NCBI GenBank assembly: GCA_933228895.1
Contig: OW121852.1
Span: 120,213,544-120,277,543, forward strand
Origin: Platycnemis pennipes
Lineage: Eukaryota > Arthropoda > Insecta > Odonata > Platycnemididae
Direction: 5' to 3'
DNA length: 64,000 bases
Below the pieces are notes generated by a model, which was given only the letters and a program-made list of their open reading frames with translations, ran no database searches and had not been told where the DNA came from. The position numbers were made by a program, and so were the translations under genes. Every line of letters begins with the position of its first letter. The first letter of the stretch is position 1. Positions 1-11,900 of the stretch are shown in pieces.

Positions 1-222
1 ACCTCCCACTTCGCGAAACACCTCTTAGAAAAAAGACATGTGAGTGACTTCATCCCTAAAATTCTCCATGTGGAAAAGAAAGGCCTCCGCCTGGATGCTC
101 TAGAACAGCTAGAGATTATGAAAACCGTTGGGTCGAAGTGTGAATTACTCAATGATTTGTTATATGCCTCCCGTTCACCCCTCCTAGACCTCTCACTGTT
201 CAGGGACACCGACCCACCATAA
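1..222 (+). pseudogene. Penelope-like element, C-terminal end of GIY-YIG endonuclease region (5' end cut by window)
   Basis: The frame reads from the window edge to a TAA at 220-222. It contains the pattern FAKHLLEKRH, then KILHVEKKGLRLDALEQLEI, then LNDLL and SPLLDL. This resembles the C-terminal tail of Penelope-like element (PLE) polyproteins, where a GIY-YIG nuclease follows the reverse transcriptase. In that family the nuclease nicks the target for retrotransposition. The catalytic GIY-YIG motifs would lie upstream and are not visible. The stop is followed by a C-rich tract and a hammerhead-like motif, which fits the 3' terminus of a PLE. Family assignment is by eye from the residue pattern. 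Confidence 0.6.
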
Positions 223-515
223 CGACCCAATGTGTCTCTCAACGCTAAACCTTTCCCTCAAACTACCACCCCCACTCTCCCTGTCCCTTTGACTTTCCTT
301 ACCCCCGCCCTCCTTCCCCGCCCCCCCTTTGACCCTTCTTACCCCCACCATCCTTCCTAGCAAACCTAAACCCGCCCCTCTTCACTGTTTGTATATATAC
401 TTGGTGGAAAAACTGTTTCCTTGTTATTCACCTGATGATGACTTAACCGTCGAAACCTGGGTAGTGGAAAGTAATAAAAATTTGTGGAAAAATCAAGTTT
501 ATTCATTCTTATTAT
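223..515 (+). mobile_element. 3' non-coding end of the Penelope-like element
   Basis: A C-rich tract at about 230-345 is followed by AT-rich sequence and a hammerhead-like core at 432-463. The C-rich tract plus core arrangement recurs at about 52130-52430, which suggests both are ends of related PLEs. Confidence 0.45.
432..463 (+). ncRNA. hammerhead ribozyme-like motif, type I with minimal stem III
   Basis: The core CTGATGA lies at 432-438. A 3-bp stem II follows (GAC 440-442 with GTC 449-451), then GAAAC at 452-456. A tiny stem III (ACC with GGT) ends at the expected NUH site, GTA at 461-463. CAC at 429-431 and GTG at 464-466 flank the core and can pair as stem I. One nucleotide (T439) is unpaired between the core and stem II, unlike the textbook hammerhead. 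PLEs are known to carry minimal hammerheads. Activity here is unproven. Confidence 0.4.
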
Positions 516-1910
516 AATGAATCGTTTCCACCACGTCACGGCCGATAATACCCTCTACGCTAATTAGCATTAGTTTCACGGTGTCTCCACAATTATTATC
601 TGCTTAGCAGCAGTCGATACCACTGACACTAACAGCAATATTGTTAATTTGCTTCACCGGAACTTACCTCATTACTGTCTAATGAAGAGCAACTCCCAGG
701 CGCTCTACTAGAAACGTCACGGCTCCCGCATCTGGAAGAAAGAAACGAGGAACCTTAGCGGAAGAAGTTCTCAAGACAAAAGGGCCCCTGTGAATAAAAC
801 AACAACAAGTTATAGCGACGATTGTTCAATCCGTGTTCCTGCTGACCACATCTGCCGTCGGTTACAATGCACCCATACTTTCTAAATTGTAAGTCCAAAA
901 AAACCAAGGACTGACTTTTGATTAAAGAAGGAGATTATATGACCCATGAGCAGAGATACTTGACCTCCACCACTGTGCGCGATACTAATTGCCCCACAAA
1001 ATCAATAAAAAGGAATATACCCCAAAAAGATGCAATTAGAATTTGAATTATTCAATTGTATGCTTCCTTGTAATTTCGCCATCCTCGAGCCACTTTTTGG
1101 TCCAGTTATGGGGGCTTCGACAACAGAAAAATACGCCGGCAACAGAAAAATACGCCGACTACTCATGGGTCACTGTGCTTGCTGGTGATAGTCTCACCAT
1201 TCCACGTGGACCGTCACGAAAGTCCGTCTTTAATGAGAAACTTTACATTGAATGGGAGCTTTCCAATACTAATGAATTAAATAAATCCGTCTATTTGAGA
1301 TAAGGAAATAGAGGAAGGATGTGGGTTCCACGCTTGAGAAAATCAAAACGAAGAGACTTTTCAACGCTGTGCCGCGGCCAGGGATGTTTTTCGCGTGAAT
1401 CGACTGTGGATTTTTTTCTCTGAAGCCTTTTAATACAATGCCTCATTTGTCTCACTATATGTCTCTTGATTAATGGAGGGTGAAAAAAAAACATCTGTAA
1501 GACGCTAGGAGGGAAACAACCCTTTGATTTTTACCGCCCAGGCACTTTGATATTTTTTCAACACCAATTGAGTCTTTCTTTGCACCCACTAATTTTCTCC
1601 CATACAGAACGAGGCCTAAAGAAGAGGATTTGACCGCGTCGAAGGAAACGTCAATGTCTCAAAAAAAAGAGGGAATGAATGAATGGGCCAGCTTATATGG
1701 TTATATGCGCTTGCGCCATCAGAGATGGAAGTCCCTTTTAATGCGCTCTGAACAAGTCTTCTGTTCATTTAGAGGATGAACCTTCTTGGTGGCTTCTTCC
1801 TGCCAATCATAGGATTTGTATTTGAGCGTCTAGAGCTTTCCAATGATCCAATTACAACTATTTTATGTATATGTGTACGAGAAGCTACAGGAATCAATTG
1901 TTTCAGTGTT
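516..1910. other. unassigned intergenic DNA
   Basis: No gene, RNA or element recognised. A 19-bp unit containing ACAGAAAAATACGCCG is tandemly duplicated with one mismatch at about 1121-1158. Short open frames here have no recognisable residue pattern. Confidence 0.5.
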
Positions 1911-2637
1911 CATCATCGTCATCAGTCAGCAATCCTGAGATTGGTTTCTACGCAGCTCTCCACAGAGTTCTTCTATCAGCTAATCTCTTCTTATTCACGT
2001 TATTCTCCTCTTTCACATCCATCACCACTTGTTCTATGTATCACAAACGAGGCCATCCTTTGCCGTTCTTCCCGTCCTTCAACAATTGTCTTCATCAGAC
2101 CCTCATGTCTCATGATGTGGCCGATTAAGTTGTCCCGTCTTCTTCTTAGGATATGTAGAATATTTCTCTTTTCTCCCACTCTTCTTATGAATTCCTCGTT
2201 ACTTACTCGGTCGATCCATTTAATCTTCATCATTCTTCGGTAGAACCACATTTCGAATGCTTCCACCCTTTTCTTCTCTACTGCTGTCATCGTCCATGCG
2301 TAACTGCCATAAAGAAACATGCTCCAGAAGTACTACGTACTGATAAATTGTTTCATTACTTCTACGTTTGTATTTCCAGCTATAATTAGATTATTTTAAT
2401 CATAGATTGCCCCCTCTTCCTGGGCTATTCTATTCACTATCTATTTCTTACTTCACCCATCGTTAGTTACTCGGCTTCCCAGGTAACAGATATCTTTCAC
2501 GTCTTCAAGTTTTTGCTTTCCTGGTTCAATGTTGGTTTTGGCCTCTTCTCTCTAGCTGCATACCAATATCTTCGTACACTTTTTATCGATCTTCAGCTTA
2601 TATCTGGCCATTGTCCTTTCCATGGTTATTAGAATCT
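1911..2637 (-). pseudogene. RTE-clade non-LTR retrotransposon, 3' fragment
   Basis: On the minus strand this runs from the end of the reverse transcriptase through the C-terminal region to the 3' terminus. Readable pieces include WTMTAVEKKRVEAFEMWFYR, MMKIKWIDRVSNEE and NLIGHIMRHEGLMKTIVEG, which match the element at 52954-56434 almost word for word. The + strand begins with CATCATCGTCATCA, the reverse of the element's ATG/GAT-rich tail. It is 5'-truncated and frameshifted, so it is a dead copy. Confidence 0.8.
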
Positions 2638-3219
2638 TAGTTGTCCCCCATAAAGAAGCAGAAAGGAGCAGTGGAAGGATGCTAGGCCCAAAGGCAAAGT
2701 CTAAGGTTCAAAACTACGGTTTGGTCGCGAAAACGCTTTGCTCTAGAGAAATTTACATTTTTACCTCATAAATGATTAAAGTGAGTCTAAGGAGGGATTG
2801 GCTCCGTGAAGGTGTTAACCCGTTAAAAAATAGATGAGGAAATTTTGGGGATCGTTCCTAAAGAGGTTAGGATATACTGGAGGAGGCATCGCAGCTAATT
2901 TGAGAAGCCAGCGGCCATCTCGGTAGACACTTGCATACGGGCTTGCTATTCGCGACACTCTTACGGATGACACTGCTTTTGCCTGCGGTAAAACTTACTA
3001 GGGTAGTAAGATGAATAATGGAATGAATTTTTTTAGTTCGTAAAAGAAACAGAGGAAATTCGCAGCTAAAGCAAAGTGCAGCCTAAAGTACAAGCACTAT
3101 GCATGTAGTTTAAATTGGTAGACTTCGAACCAGTGTTAGTATTAAAATTTACTCCCAGGGAAATAAAATACATCGTTGCCCCCCTTAAATGGCCTTAGGA
3201 AGATTAACTGTTAGGAAGA
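2638..3219. other. unassigned intergenic DNA
   Basis: Nothing coding recognised. A short motif, ACTGGAGGAGGCATC, occurs near 2876 and recurs in similar form near 31480 and 49745, so part of this stretch may belong to an undefined dispersed repeat. Confidence 0.4.
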
Positions 3220-3530
3220 TCAACTGTTCCCTTGTTAGACCTCAATTGGAATATGCTGCCAGTATATGGGATCCATACGAAATAGGTCTAAATAATGAAC
3301 TTGAACGTGTGCACCGATGATCGGTAAGATTTGTAAAGGTTTAATGTTTGCGCTAATATAGTACGGTATATTACAACTGGTTACGCTAATTTAGTATGAT
3401 AACTATATTAGCGTAACCAATCTATTAAATGATTTACAACGGAAATAATTGTCAGATCGTAGGTTGAAATCTCTTAAATAAATTCCAAGATAATATTTTC
3501 ACTAATGACGTTAAAATAATTCTTCGTTGC
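3220..3530 (+). pseudogene. CR1/Jockey-group non-LTR element, fragment of the C-terminal region
   Basis: Nucleotides 3226-3340 closely follow the segment at about 15140-15245, which encodes LVRPHLEYAASVWDPYEIG and the next residues. The copy has stop codons, indels and a fold-back (3379-3418). It ends near a decayed counterpart of the IFSDDVNN segment. Inactive. Confidence 0.7.
3379..3418. repeat. quasi-palindrome inside a retroelement fragment
   Basis: GGTTACGCTAAT at 3379-3390 is mirrored by ATTAGCGTAACC at 3407-3418. The arms are about 17 bp with one mismatch and a loop of about 5 bases. The right arm is the expected element sequence; the left arm looks like an inverted copy of it. Confidence 0.8.
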
Positions 3531-6019
3531 GACTTTCGCGGTTCATAGTGATGATTAAAGTAACTTTTCGGGTCCTACCGCGTACTCAGGTTAGCCTGAC
3601 GTTTCGCGACCCCTGCTGGTCGCTTCTTCTGAGAGAATAGGCCTTAATGCCATTGTCTCCTCCAGTGCATTCTAAACTCCTTGTTCGTTCCAACCTCTCC
3701 CCGTTCCGGGCACACAAGAATGAGTACATAGTCTGTCTTCAGGGGGAGGGTGTTCCAACAAATACCCATATTTGGAATAATATCAAAATTGCATAACACA
3801 GGAAACAGTCTTATGTTGAAAAGGTGAATTCTCTGGAACTAAAGTAGAAAAACATAGACTAGTTGCCAGGGATTATGCAAGAGCCTAAATTCCATTGACT
3901 AAAACTTCCAGGAATTTTTGTACCACGCCGAGTTTAAACGAACTCAATGTACTTTTAGTACCGGGAAAGAAAATCCTCGCCGAATGTGAGTGAATAGAAA
4001 CCTTGCGGTGCTCTTTCTGGTTTCTGGCTCCAAAGACAGCGTGGGTGGAAAAAAATCGTGCCTCTGTTCCCTCGGCTCCTCGCAAAAAGATTCCGCTGGC
4101 GTATGGTGTCAGGGCGTTGCCATGCGGTCTTATTTACAAATAAAGAAGCGGTTTTAGGGCCCATTCTCGTGGTCTCCCGGCGGCTTACATTAGAACGCCC
4201 CCTCTCCACCACTGTGCTCCTTCCCATACTTCCCGTCCGTTCCCGCATCCCTATCTTCGGTCGGTTGCGGGCGAGCCACCAGCGCTACTTAAATACCGAG
4301 GATTGAATATCAATTCCATTTCACCTCTCGTTTCCACCATAAAATTAACTTCTGGAAATGCAGACAAGAGCATGTTGCCGAGCGTTTCGGCGCTGGAATC
4401 AGTAGACACTTTATGACATGTAACTCATAATATTCATTTAAAAAAATAAAAAACTTTGCAACGATCGACATAAAAGTACGATATAAAATGTGCATTTTTA
4501 CGAAGATGCGTACAATTGCTCTTGATACTGAAACTTTGGGTGAATGTTTAACATAATCTAATATCATAATTGAGTCTATGCTCCTTGGAACAAAACGTTT
4601 TGCGGAAAGTGAAAAAACACTTTCTGTTACGCAAATTTAACGTATCTAAATGGGATGATCCGATACAAGTAAATACCGATAGTAAAACTATGCGGGGATT
4701 TTTAGTCACCACGGTCGCATTCAGAAAATGAAAATTTAGGCAATTTAATATGCTTGAAACGTGTGGAATAGACTTATGATAAGAGTGCAAATTCGTATAA
4801 CAGGCATACTAGGGATCACGACGCAGTGACTGCAATGACAGTGAGTGGAAGGTAGGTCCCATGGGGACAGAGTCAGATGGAACGCTAATTCAAGAGGGGT
4901 TAAGGAGGAGTTCGTGCTTTATGGGAATACGACTGAGATTGTTTCCAGATGTTTCGATCAGGGCGGCTGATTGCGAACAGCAGATGCGTGATAGACGAGC
5001 CTGCCGGCAATTGTTGGCAGTGAATATTTGTTTATATATTGCTTGCAACCAGTAGTATTTTATGGTCAGTATTTTAATTGATACTTCATTCACGTGTAAT
5101 ATAACTGCAGCTGCAAAACTACTGGTTTAATATTAGCCTTTTTTCTTTTGCTGTGGAATAACCAAAAATACGTTCCGTGCGTAAATCGAAGACACAAGGC
5201 CAGTGTAGTCTACTGCTTTCCCCTCAACCATTTCGGAAGTAAAAATAGATGGGATATTTCAATGAGACCCCAAAAATATTTTAGGCCACACAGAGAAAGA
5301 TGTGCATATTGAAGAACTACTAATTAATGTGGTCAATGACGTACAATTTACTTCAGTAAATTCATTTTTATTCCAAAATAATCAAACTTCCAACGCTCTC
5401 ATTTAATTACGCTTTACAATTTGACGTTCTATACAGATGTTAGCCACGAAATATTCAAGTTCATGTGAAAAAATAAAGTAAACATAATGGGAAGAAAAAG
5501 CGACACATAAAAGAGGAGGTGAGCCATGATTCAATTTACTCCATCCTTATATATACACTAAACCAAATGAAGAGATTATCTACAGCCAACGAATTTCATT
5601 GAGAGAGTAAATAAAACTGAAAAATTAGTTCTCTGTCGAACTCGGAACGATTCGGCAGAGAGCTAATTTTTCGATTGAGGGTTTCTTAGAAGATGGATTC
5701 CTAACTCACATCTGCATATAGCCTACCGGTTAAAGACTTCGGTTTGATTGACAACAAAAAGTAATTGCTAAACAGTGCGTGGTCGGTATAATTAATTCTT
5801 TAAAGGACATAGCCTAAGGTTTCGTTTAGCAGGAGCTCCTCGCATTTTCCTTCTTTCCTCATCAACATGGACGTGATTATGAAGTACCTTTGAAGGACAC
5901 GTCAAAAAATTACTCAAATGCATGATTACTGCAGTCATTAATGTTCTAATATCCACTTATGTGCGAGAAAAGAACAAACTATTTTGTATTCATGCCTAAT
6001 TCTAATTATAATAATGATA
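3531..6019. other. unassigned intergenic DNA
   Basis: No supported gene. 4010-4300 is C-rich with overlapping open frames on both strands, none with a recognisable family pattern. An RNA-like hairpin lies at 5619-5672 and is listed separately. Confidence 0.5.
5619..5672. repeat. 22-bp stem hairpin, possible small-RNA precursor or MITE remnant
   Basis: Arms 5619-5640 and 5651-5672 pair over 22 bases around a 10-base loop. The only two non-Watson-Crick positions become G-U wobbles in RNA. The strand of any transcript cannot be told. The stem is shorter than most animal miRNA precursors. Confidence 0.5.
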
Positions 6020-6715
6020 AAGGAATTAAAGCGTGCGGAAAGTAGATCAGTTAGATTTGTTATAGGCCGTATATATATTTGTATTAGTGTCATAAATTTA
6101 ATAAAAGTACTAGGATGGAAATTACTATCAGAATAATGTTAAAATTTAGCCTAAAACTTTAAGTACATTCGAAACTGATGACGTCAGATGTGTATTAAAA
6201 ACCCTTCGTATGACGCTAGGTTTTATCAAATAAACAAGATTAGAGAGATAGATTGTCGTATCGGTAGATTCAAATGAAAATTTTCCTGCGTACTATAAGA
6301 GAGCACAATGGGCAAAATAGCAAAGCATTAGGCAGGTAAAATTAGAGAGATAGATTGTCGTATCGGTAGATTCAAATGAAAATTTTCCTGCGTACTATAA
6401 GAGAGCACAATGGGCAAAATAGCAAAGCATTAGGCAGGTAAATACTTGTTAGAGTAGTCTGTAGCATGTTAAACATTGTTAACACATGCATGATGGGGAA
6501 ATACCGATAAATATATTCATAAAAATGTTTTTCTAACCAGTTATCAAGTCAGTAATATGTAGTTACTGACCTCCTATTTGCACGTGACTATTGTATCTGA
6601 AATATGTCCGTGAAGAAGTAGCACTGCATCACATAGTTGCATGTTTGGTGATCTTTATCCTCTGCCACACACCCTCGCGGTGGCTCGCAAGGTATTATGT
6701 AGACGTAGATGTAAT
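6020..6715 (+). pseudogene. CR1/Jockey-group non-LTR element, degraded 3' fragment with 3' terminus
   Basis: The start echoes the segment that encodes ERVQRRSARFV in the copy at 14320-15735. The end is the family's 3' terminus: CATGTTTGGTGATC, CCACACACCCTCGCGGTGG, then a tail near TATTATGTAGACGTAGATG. A 102-bp internal tandem duplication lies at 6239-6442. No reading frame survives. Confidence 0.7.
6239..6442 (+). repeat. perfect 102-bp tandem duplication
   Basis: Unit 1 is 6239-6340 and unit 2 is 6341-6442. No difference was seen by eye. It lies within the non-LTR fragment, so it probably arose after insertion by slippage or unequal exchange, or is an assembly error. Confidence 0.9.
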
Positions 6716-7780
6716 TGCCGCTGCGATTGTGTTTCGATTGTGCAAAAAGAAATGAAAAAGAACAAGTAAACTTAATACACAGGTCTGACACTCCCCGAAG
6801 GACGAATGAAATCGATCTTTTTGGATTAATCTCATAAAATGACCCGCACAACGCACCAAAAGAATGGATCATAAATCACTCCGAAGGACACGGGAGGAGT
6901 ATATTCATCGAAGTAACTAAAGCTGAGAAAATAATTAAAATAGTTCTGCATTAAACTTCGATCCGAGTTCGTCGAGAAAAACAGGAAACACTCATGGCAT
7001 CTGCGTTGAATCTTCGAGGGTTTTGGAGATTGGAATGAATGAATCGGACATTCCGCTCGTGACTTCTGGGTATGGATCACCCTGGGAAAAGACATGGGCG
7101 GTGAAGGGAAGAGAGGAAAGGGGTGGTGGGTAGGCTTCACGATTGTACGTGAGTACGACGTGCCCTGCGAGTGTCTCTTGATGGGGGACGCATCATCACG
7201 TGACTATCTACACACATCTGTATTCCTCGGGAGCGATCGTCATCTTTCTTTGACGCCTCCCGATGGAATTTTTCGGGAGACAAGCCAAAAGATGCGGGCG
7301 CACCCTCCCCGCCGGGTTATCGAGAATACGGCTTCGGGAGGAAGTGGTCGACGATCGCCCCTCGTTGATTTTCACACCGGTCAGCGATCGAGATGTCGCC
7401 GCGATACCAACCCGATCGACCTACGTGACGGGATTCGGAAGAGTGAGGACATTCGACTTTTATGCCCCGAAATCTCGGCATCATCGATTTATTTCCATCT
7501 CTGTCATCGAGGAGCCACGATTGAAATTCCTCTCGAACCTCAACTTCAGCAGGATGCTCAAATGTTTGTATCACCACGTCTTTTCTTCATTTGACTGTCT
7601 TATGCTTTGTCGAATTAGACGAACTAACTAATCTTTATTAGATCCACCCTGAGGTACTTGTCGAGATAATGATCGAGGAATAAAACGATGGGGAAGACCC
7701 AACAAAGAAGATTAAGGCGTTGGCCGATATGCTAAGTAGAGAGGAGATATGGGAAAGATGAGGAGCATGCATTGTGTAAA
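6716..7780. other. unassigned DNA with a CpG-rich block at about 7140-7560
   Basis: The block is rich in CG dinucleotides compared with its AT-rich surroundings. It has open frames on both strands (7094-7594 and 7263-7631 on +, 7317-7577 on -). None of the translations shows a known domain, so I do not call a gene. A regulatory island or an unrecognised exon are both possible. Confidence 0.35.
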
Positions 7781-8294
7781 GGCCGTATCACACTAGCCGT
7801 TGCGGTTATGTCTGTGCAGTTGACCAATCAACGACAACCAGCTCTCATTGGTTGGAATATAGGAATAGGCGCGTCTATATCCAACCGTGGTCAATATGAA
7901 CTCGCCTCGAGGGTACGTGCTGTTCGTGTTTACATTCATGTTCTTTTGTTTGTTTCCATTTCAACTGCTGCCTAAACTCTAAAAATATTAAGAATATAAT
8001 TGAAACAGCATTTATCTCTCTTGTATCACCTATTTTTTTGCGAAGGGTGTATTGTAATATCATGCGTTTTATTGAGGTGAGGTTAATTGTACTTAATTCA
8101 TTTGTACCTTGTGTTTGAAGTAGAAATCCTATATTTGAGGCAGCATAGGAACCTAATGTAAACAGAAACAACACGTGACCGTGGGGCGAAATCCTATTGG
8201 CTACGATTGCATAACCGACCGGTGACATTATCGGTCAGTGTGATTGGAAAAGCTTACATCAACCGTAACCGGCAAAGGCTAGTATGATACGGCC
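7781..8294. mobile_element. fold-back MITE with long imperfect terminal inverted repeats
   Basis: The left end GGCCGTATCACACTAGCC (7781) is mirrored by the right end GGCTAGTATGATACGGCC (ending 8294). Weaker inverted similarity continues inward for about 150 bp: both arms carry CCAAT-type boxes and a segment near GTTTACATT (about 7929-7937, inverse about 8158-8166). There is no transposase frame, so it is non-autonomous. TAA-type bases flank both ends but a clean target duplication cannot be assigned, so the superfamily is open. Confidence 0.65.
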
Positions 8295-8904
8295 ATAACC
8301 GAACTAGTGATGATTGCGGAAGAGTGCAGGTAAACAATCATGGGTTGAAAAGAGATGACGAGGTGATTGATGAGTAAACCAGACCGGAGTCGGGAACCAG
8401 GAAACTATCACCCTCATCCTTGGATGAAGAACATTGCCCTCTACAGAGTTCAAGCGTATAGGTATAGAGGATACATTTCACTAAGATGGTTAAAAATTTT
8501 GACTTAAGATTATTGTTCCAAATTTTTTTAGCGTTACAGAGTCGATCACTCACTCAGTGTCCTACCCGAAGGTTGCTTTTTGATGGGTGAGCTCTACTAA
8601 ACCATTGGGGTGTGAAATTCACTCATTCAGGGTAAGGGAGCCTTTCCCTGGGCCACTTGCGATTTCCTAAAAACTTCTGGCACACAGAAAATCGAATCGC
8701 GGGGATTTTAGATGGGGGTGCTCCCAAAGGATTCTTCCCGGGGCAGTCGATAAAACAGTTAAATTCACCAAAAAGAGGATGAATACTCTGTAATTAAATT
8801 TCACCATCAAATTGCGCATGGAATATAATGAGTGTATTTATGTTATTTTTATTGACCCTTAGCAAAGTTTTTATTGAAAGATCTAAAAGGGAAAAATTGT
8901 GCCT
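8295..8904. other. unassigned intergenic DNA
   Basis: Nothing recognised on either strand. Confidence 0.5.
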
Positions 8905-8987
8905 TATAAGGAGGACAGCTGACAGAAGAAAAGAGTGGAGAGCTGCGTAAATCCAATCTCAGGGTTAATCACTGGCGATGATGAGTA
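8905..8987 (+). pseudogene. RTE-clade 3' terminus, diverged fragment
   Basis: The segment GAGTGGAGAGCTGCGT followed by a TCCAATCTCAGG-like stretch and GATGATGAG matches the last 80 bases of the RTE element at 56355-56434. Only the 3' end is present. Confidence 0.6.
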
Positions 8988-11900
8988 GGATTTTTCACGA
9001 AGAATATGGGAAACGAGGGTAAAAATTGAGTACAATATTTGAACTGTTTGAATCTTAAAAGACTTCGTACTCAAGTGTGCATTGTGCGGACACTTGAATG
9101 CGATGGCAATGACTCTTTTACACTTGGTCCTCTCTGAATCAATTTATTAATGAAATGGGTCTGTAAGGGCTCCTCAGTTATCCCATTCACCATATGCAAG
9201 TACATGTTTCCCTCTTCGAAATTGAAAATCATCAAAAATATCCATGACCACAGATTATAATAGCTACGCAATTAACGGTAACAACGGTTCGGAGCCTTAA
9301 GCATGGCTTAAACAAGGAGAAAATGAGTAGCTACAGCTCAAAATATCTCGGATGTCTCAGACGTTTTCTTCATTTTACCTGGGTGGGATAGGACGTAGCC
9401 GTCTTCTCCAACCCCCACCTAGGGCTGGAGATATGCTCAAAAAATAAACATTTGTGTGGTAAATGGATAAAGTCTTGCTACTCTCACGTAACTCCTCTTC
9501 CTTAGAATATGAACATTTAGACCAAAGATTGGGAGTGTGCTTTAACTCAGCCCCTCATTAGAAGATACTGAGTAATACACGCTTCTACCATGACTAAACC
9601 GCAAGTTTCCATAATGTTTCTATGAAGATATATCTCCAATTGGCGCTAATCATGAGAAAAAATCAAACTGAATCTCTAGCAAACTCAGAATTTTTTTCAC
9701 AGCGCTCGTTCCATAGTTCAGCTAATTTGGAACGCAACCTTGAAAATTAATCCAAATTGTGGGAGAAAGAGCGCCTCGCTTGTTAGAGTATCATGGTCTT
9801 CGAAACAAACTCCACATCATAATTACGGGGAACTTCGTGGAGTAGATATAATCTCTCGGCCATTTTGGGCAAGTTATTGACATTAAAAGCTGATCAATGG
9901 AAGTTATTGATGAAATCATACCATTCATTACCACTCGTATTATTTAGAGAACAATTAATCACCTTAATTTTTATGAGTGCAATTTAATTTTTTAAGTTAT
10001 TTCATTGTTTAGACTGCAAATAAACTGTTATTTGAGGTTAATGATGCGTGAGGCTATAAAATTGTAAGATGAACACGCGAATTACCCTCTTCTGCTCAAT
10101 CTAATTAACTTTATGCGCAGTTAGTGGATGATGGGCCTATTACAGACAGAGTGGTCTCACCCGCATTCTCTCTCAAGGAGCTCGAGTGTGAAATAAAAAA
10201 AATAATACGTCGCACCGACCTCTTCCTTGTCTTCAAACGAAACTTAAGACGATGGCTCCCAGCCACCAGAGAGACTCCTTCCGTCCATCTCCGTCACTCC
10301 CCATTTCCTTCTGGCTTCTATTGTCACTCGCCATCTTCCCCCGAAACCTTAGAGAGTTCCCAAAGCTCTCACATTCCGTTTACCAGAGTCTACAGCCTTC
10401 TTGCCCGCCCTTTTCGTTTTGTGGGGATTTTTCGGGGAACCGCAGATACCGCTCTGTAGAACATACGAAGATCTGGTTGCGCGGTCGTATAAAAAGAGAG
10501 AACGACTCCATCCCATCCCCCCCCCCACCTCCCCCTGTGGGTACCCCTGCAACGGCTGTTCATTCCCCTTCCCCCTCCGCTTCTATATATACGTCCCCGA
10601 CTCCCTTTTGTTTCTCACTCCTACCACCACTGCTCCCTATCTCGACTTCCGCTCTCCGAACGCAAGGAACGGCGGGTATGTGGAACGGTTGACTGGCGTC
10701 GCTCCGTCACACACGTGGACGCAATGTGGTAATGAACAGTCCGTGGGCCGTTAGGACGTTCCGAGAAGCGTTCTGAGGTAGTTGCGCACCGTCACTTTTA
10801 AGGGAAACGCTCGGAATGAAAACGGCGATGTGGCCTTCTTGGGTGGCCCGTCACTTCAGCCGAAACGAGAGGACGGAGACGTACAAAAATGACCGCGAGG
10901 ATTGATCATTGCATCGAAGCCCTGTCCGAATATTTTAGGCATTTGGAATCAGCCATGTCCTATTAACCACCGGAGGAACATACCTAAAATCCTCAATGGC
11001 TAAAATACACACCGTTTGTGACAATGGGATCATTTGCCATAGTTTTTATTGCCAAATCTCATAGAGTTTGTAAAATAAAAAAATCCATATTTTTCCGTTC
11101 TTCGATCCGTCGAGTCGTTCTCGAGTTACAAGCAGCGAAAAACTAATGTGTTTAACCCTTTCGGAAAAGTGGGCGTACAAAGGACTCGTACGTCATCTAC
11201 TTCGTCCAATCACAACTGAGACCGCGAAGCTCTTTCGCCTTGGGGATCACAATGGGGTACACACAGCTCACTCTGTCAATGGAAGTGGTTGCGACAGAAT
11301 CTCTTCAGGCAGACCTCCCATCCCGTTCTTCCTCAACATAATCAAGGACGGGAGGTGAATGACGTAGATATCCTTAACCCAGCTCGTTCAGTGGGCGTCA
11401 CCTTTTGCTCAGTATAATTTTTGATTTATGAGCGAATGGCTCTTGTAGGAAGATTAATTTTTTCACTGAAATTCATTTTTCGTTTCCATCTAACTATTTC
11501 GTGTACAAAAGAGCGATTTTAGTTCCGAGTAAACTCCGCCATTTTAGCGATGGAAGTTTACTTAATTGGAAAAGTGAATAATGGTGCCTGAATTTTACTG
11601 GTGCATAATTTTGTAAAATTAATGTTTCTTCTATTATTGTTTTACGGTATTTTTGGAAATTTTTTTTGCTAAACACAATTGTCTTATGTAAAAAAGAGGA
11701 AAAGGAAAGATTAAAAGAAATTTCCTTCACAAAATCCGATATGGCGACAAGGGCAGATGCATTCGTTACTTCCATTGGGCTGAAGGCAACAATAGATGAC
11801 TAAATTGGCGGACATTAACTAATGTCTAAATATTTCGAACACACTTCAAGACAGCAGCCTCCCTTGGAAGAGGGCATTTAGACGCAACAGTAGCTTAAGC

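Noticed and set aside
1776..2243. 155-codon + strand frame
   Set aside because: Antisense shadow of the RTE fragment at 1911-2637.
10252..10754. Proline/serine-rich open frames of over 100 codons
   Set aside because: The block is C-rich and pyrimidine-biased, so all forward frames stay open. There is no domain pattern, splice context or homology that I can name.
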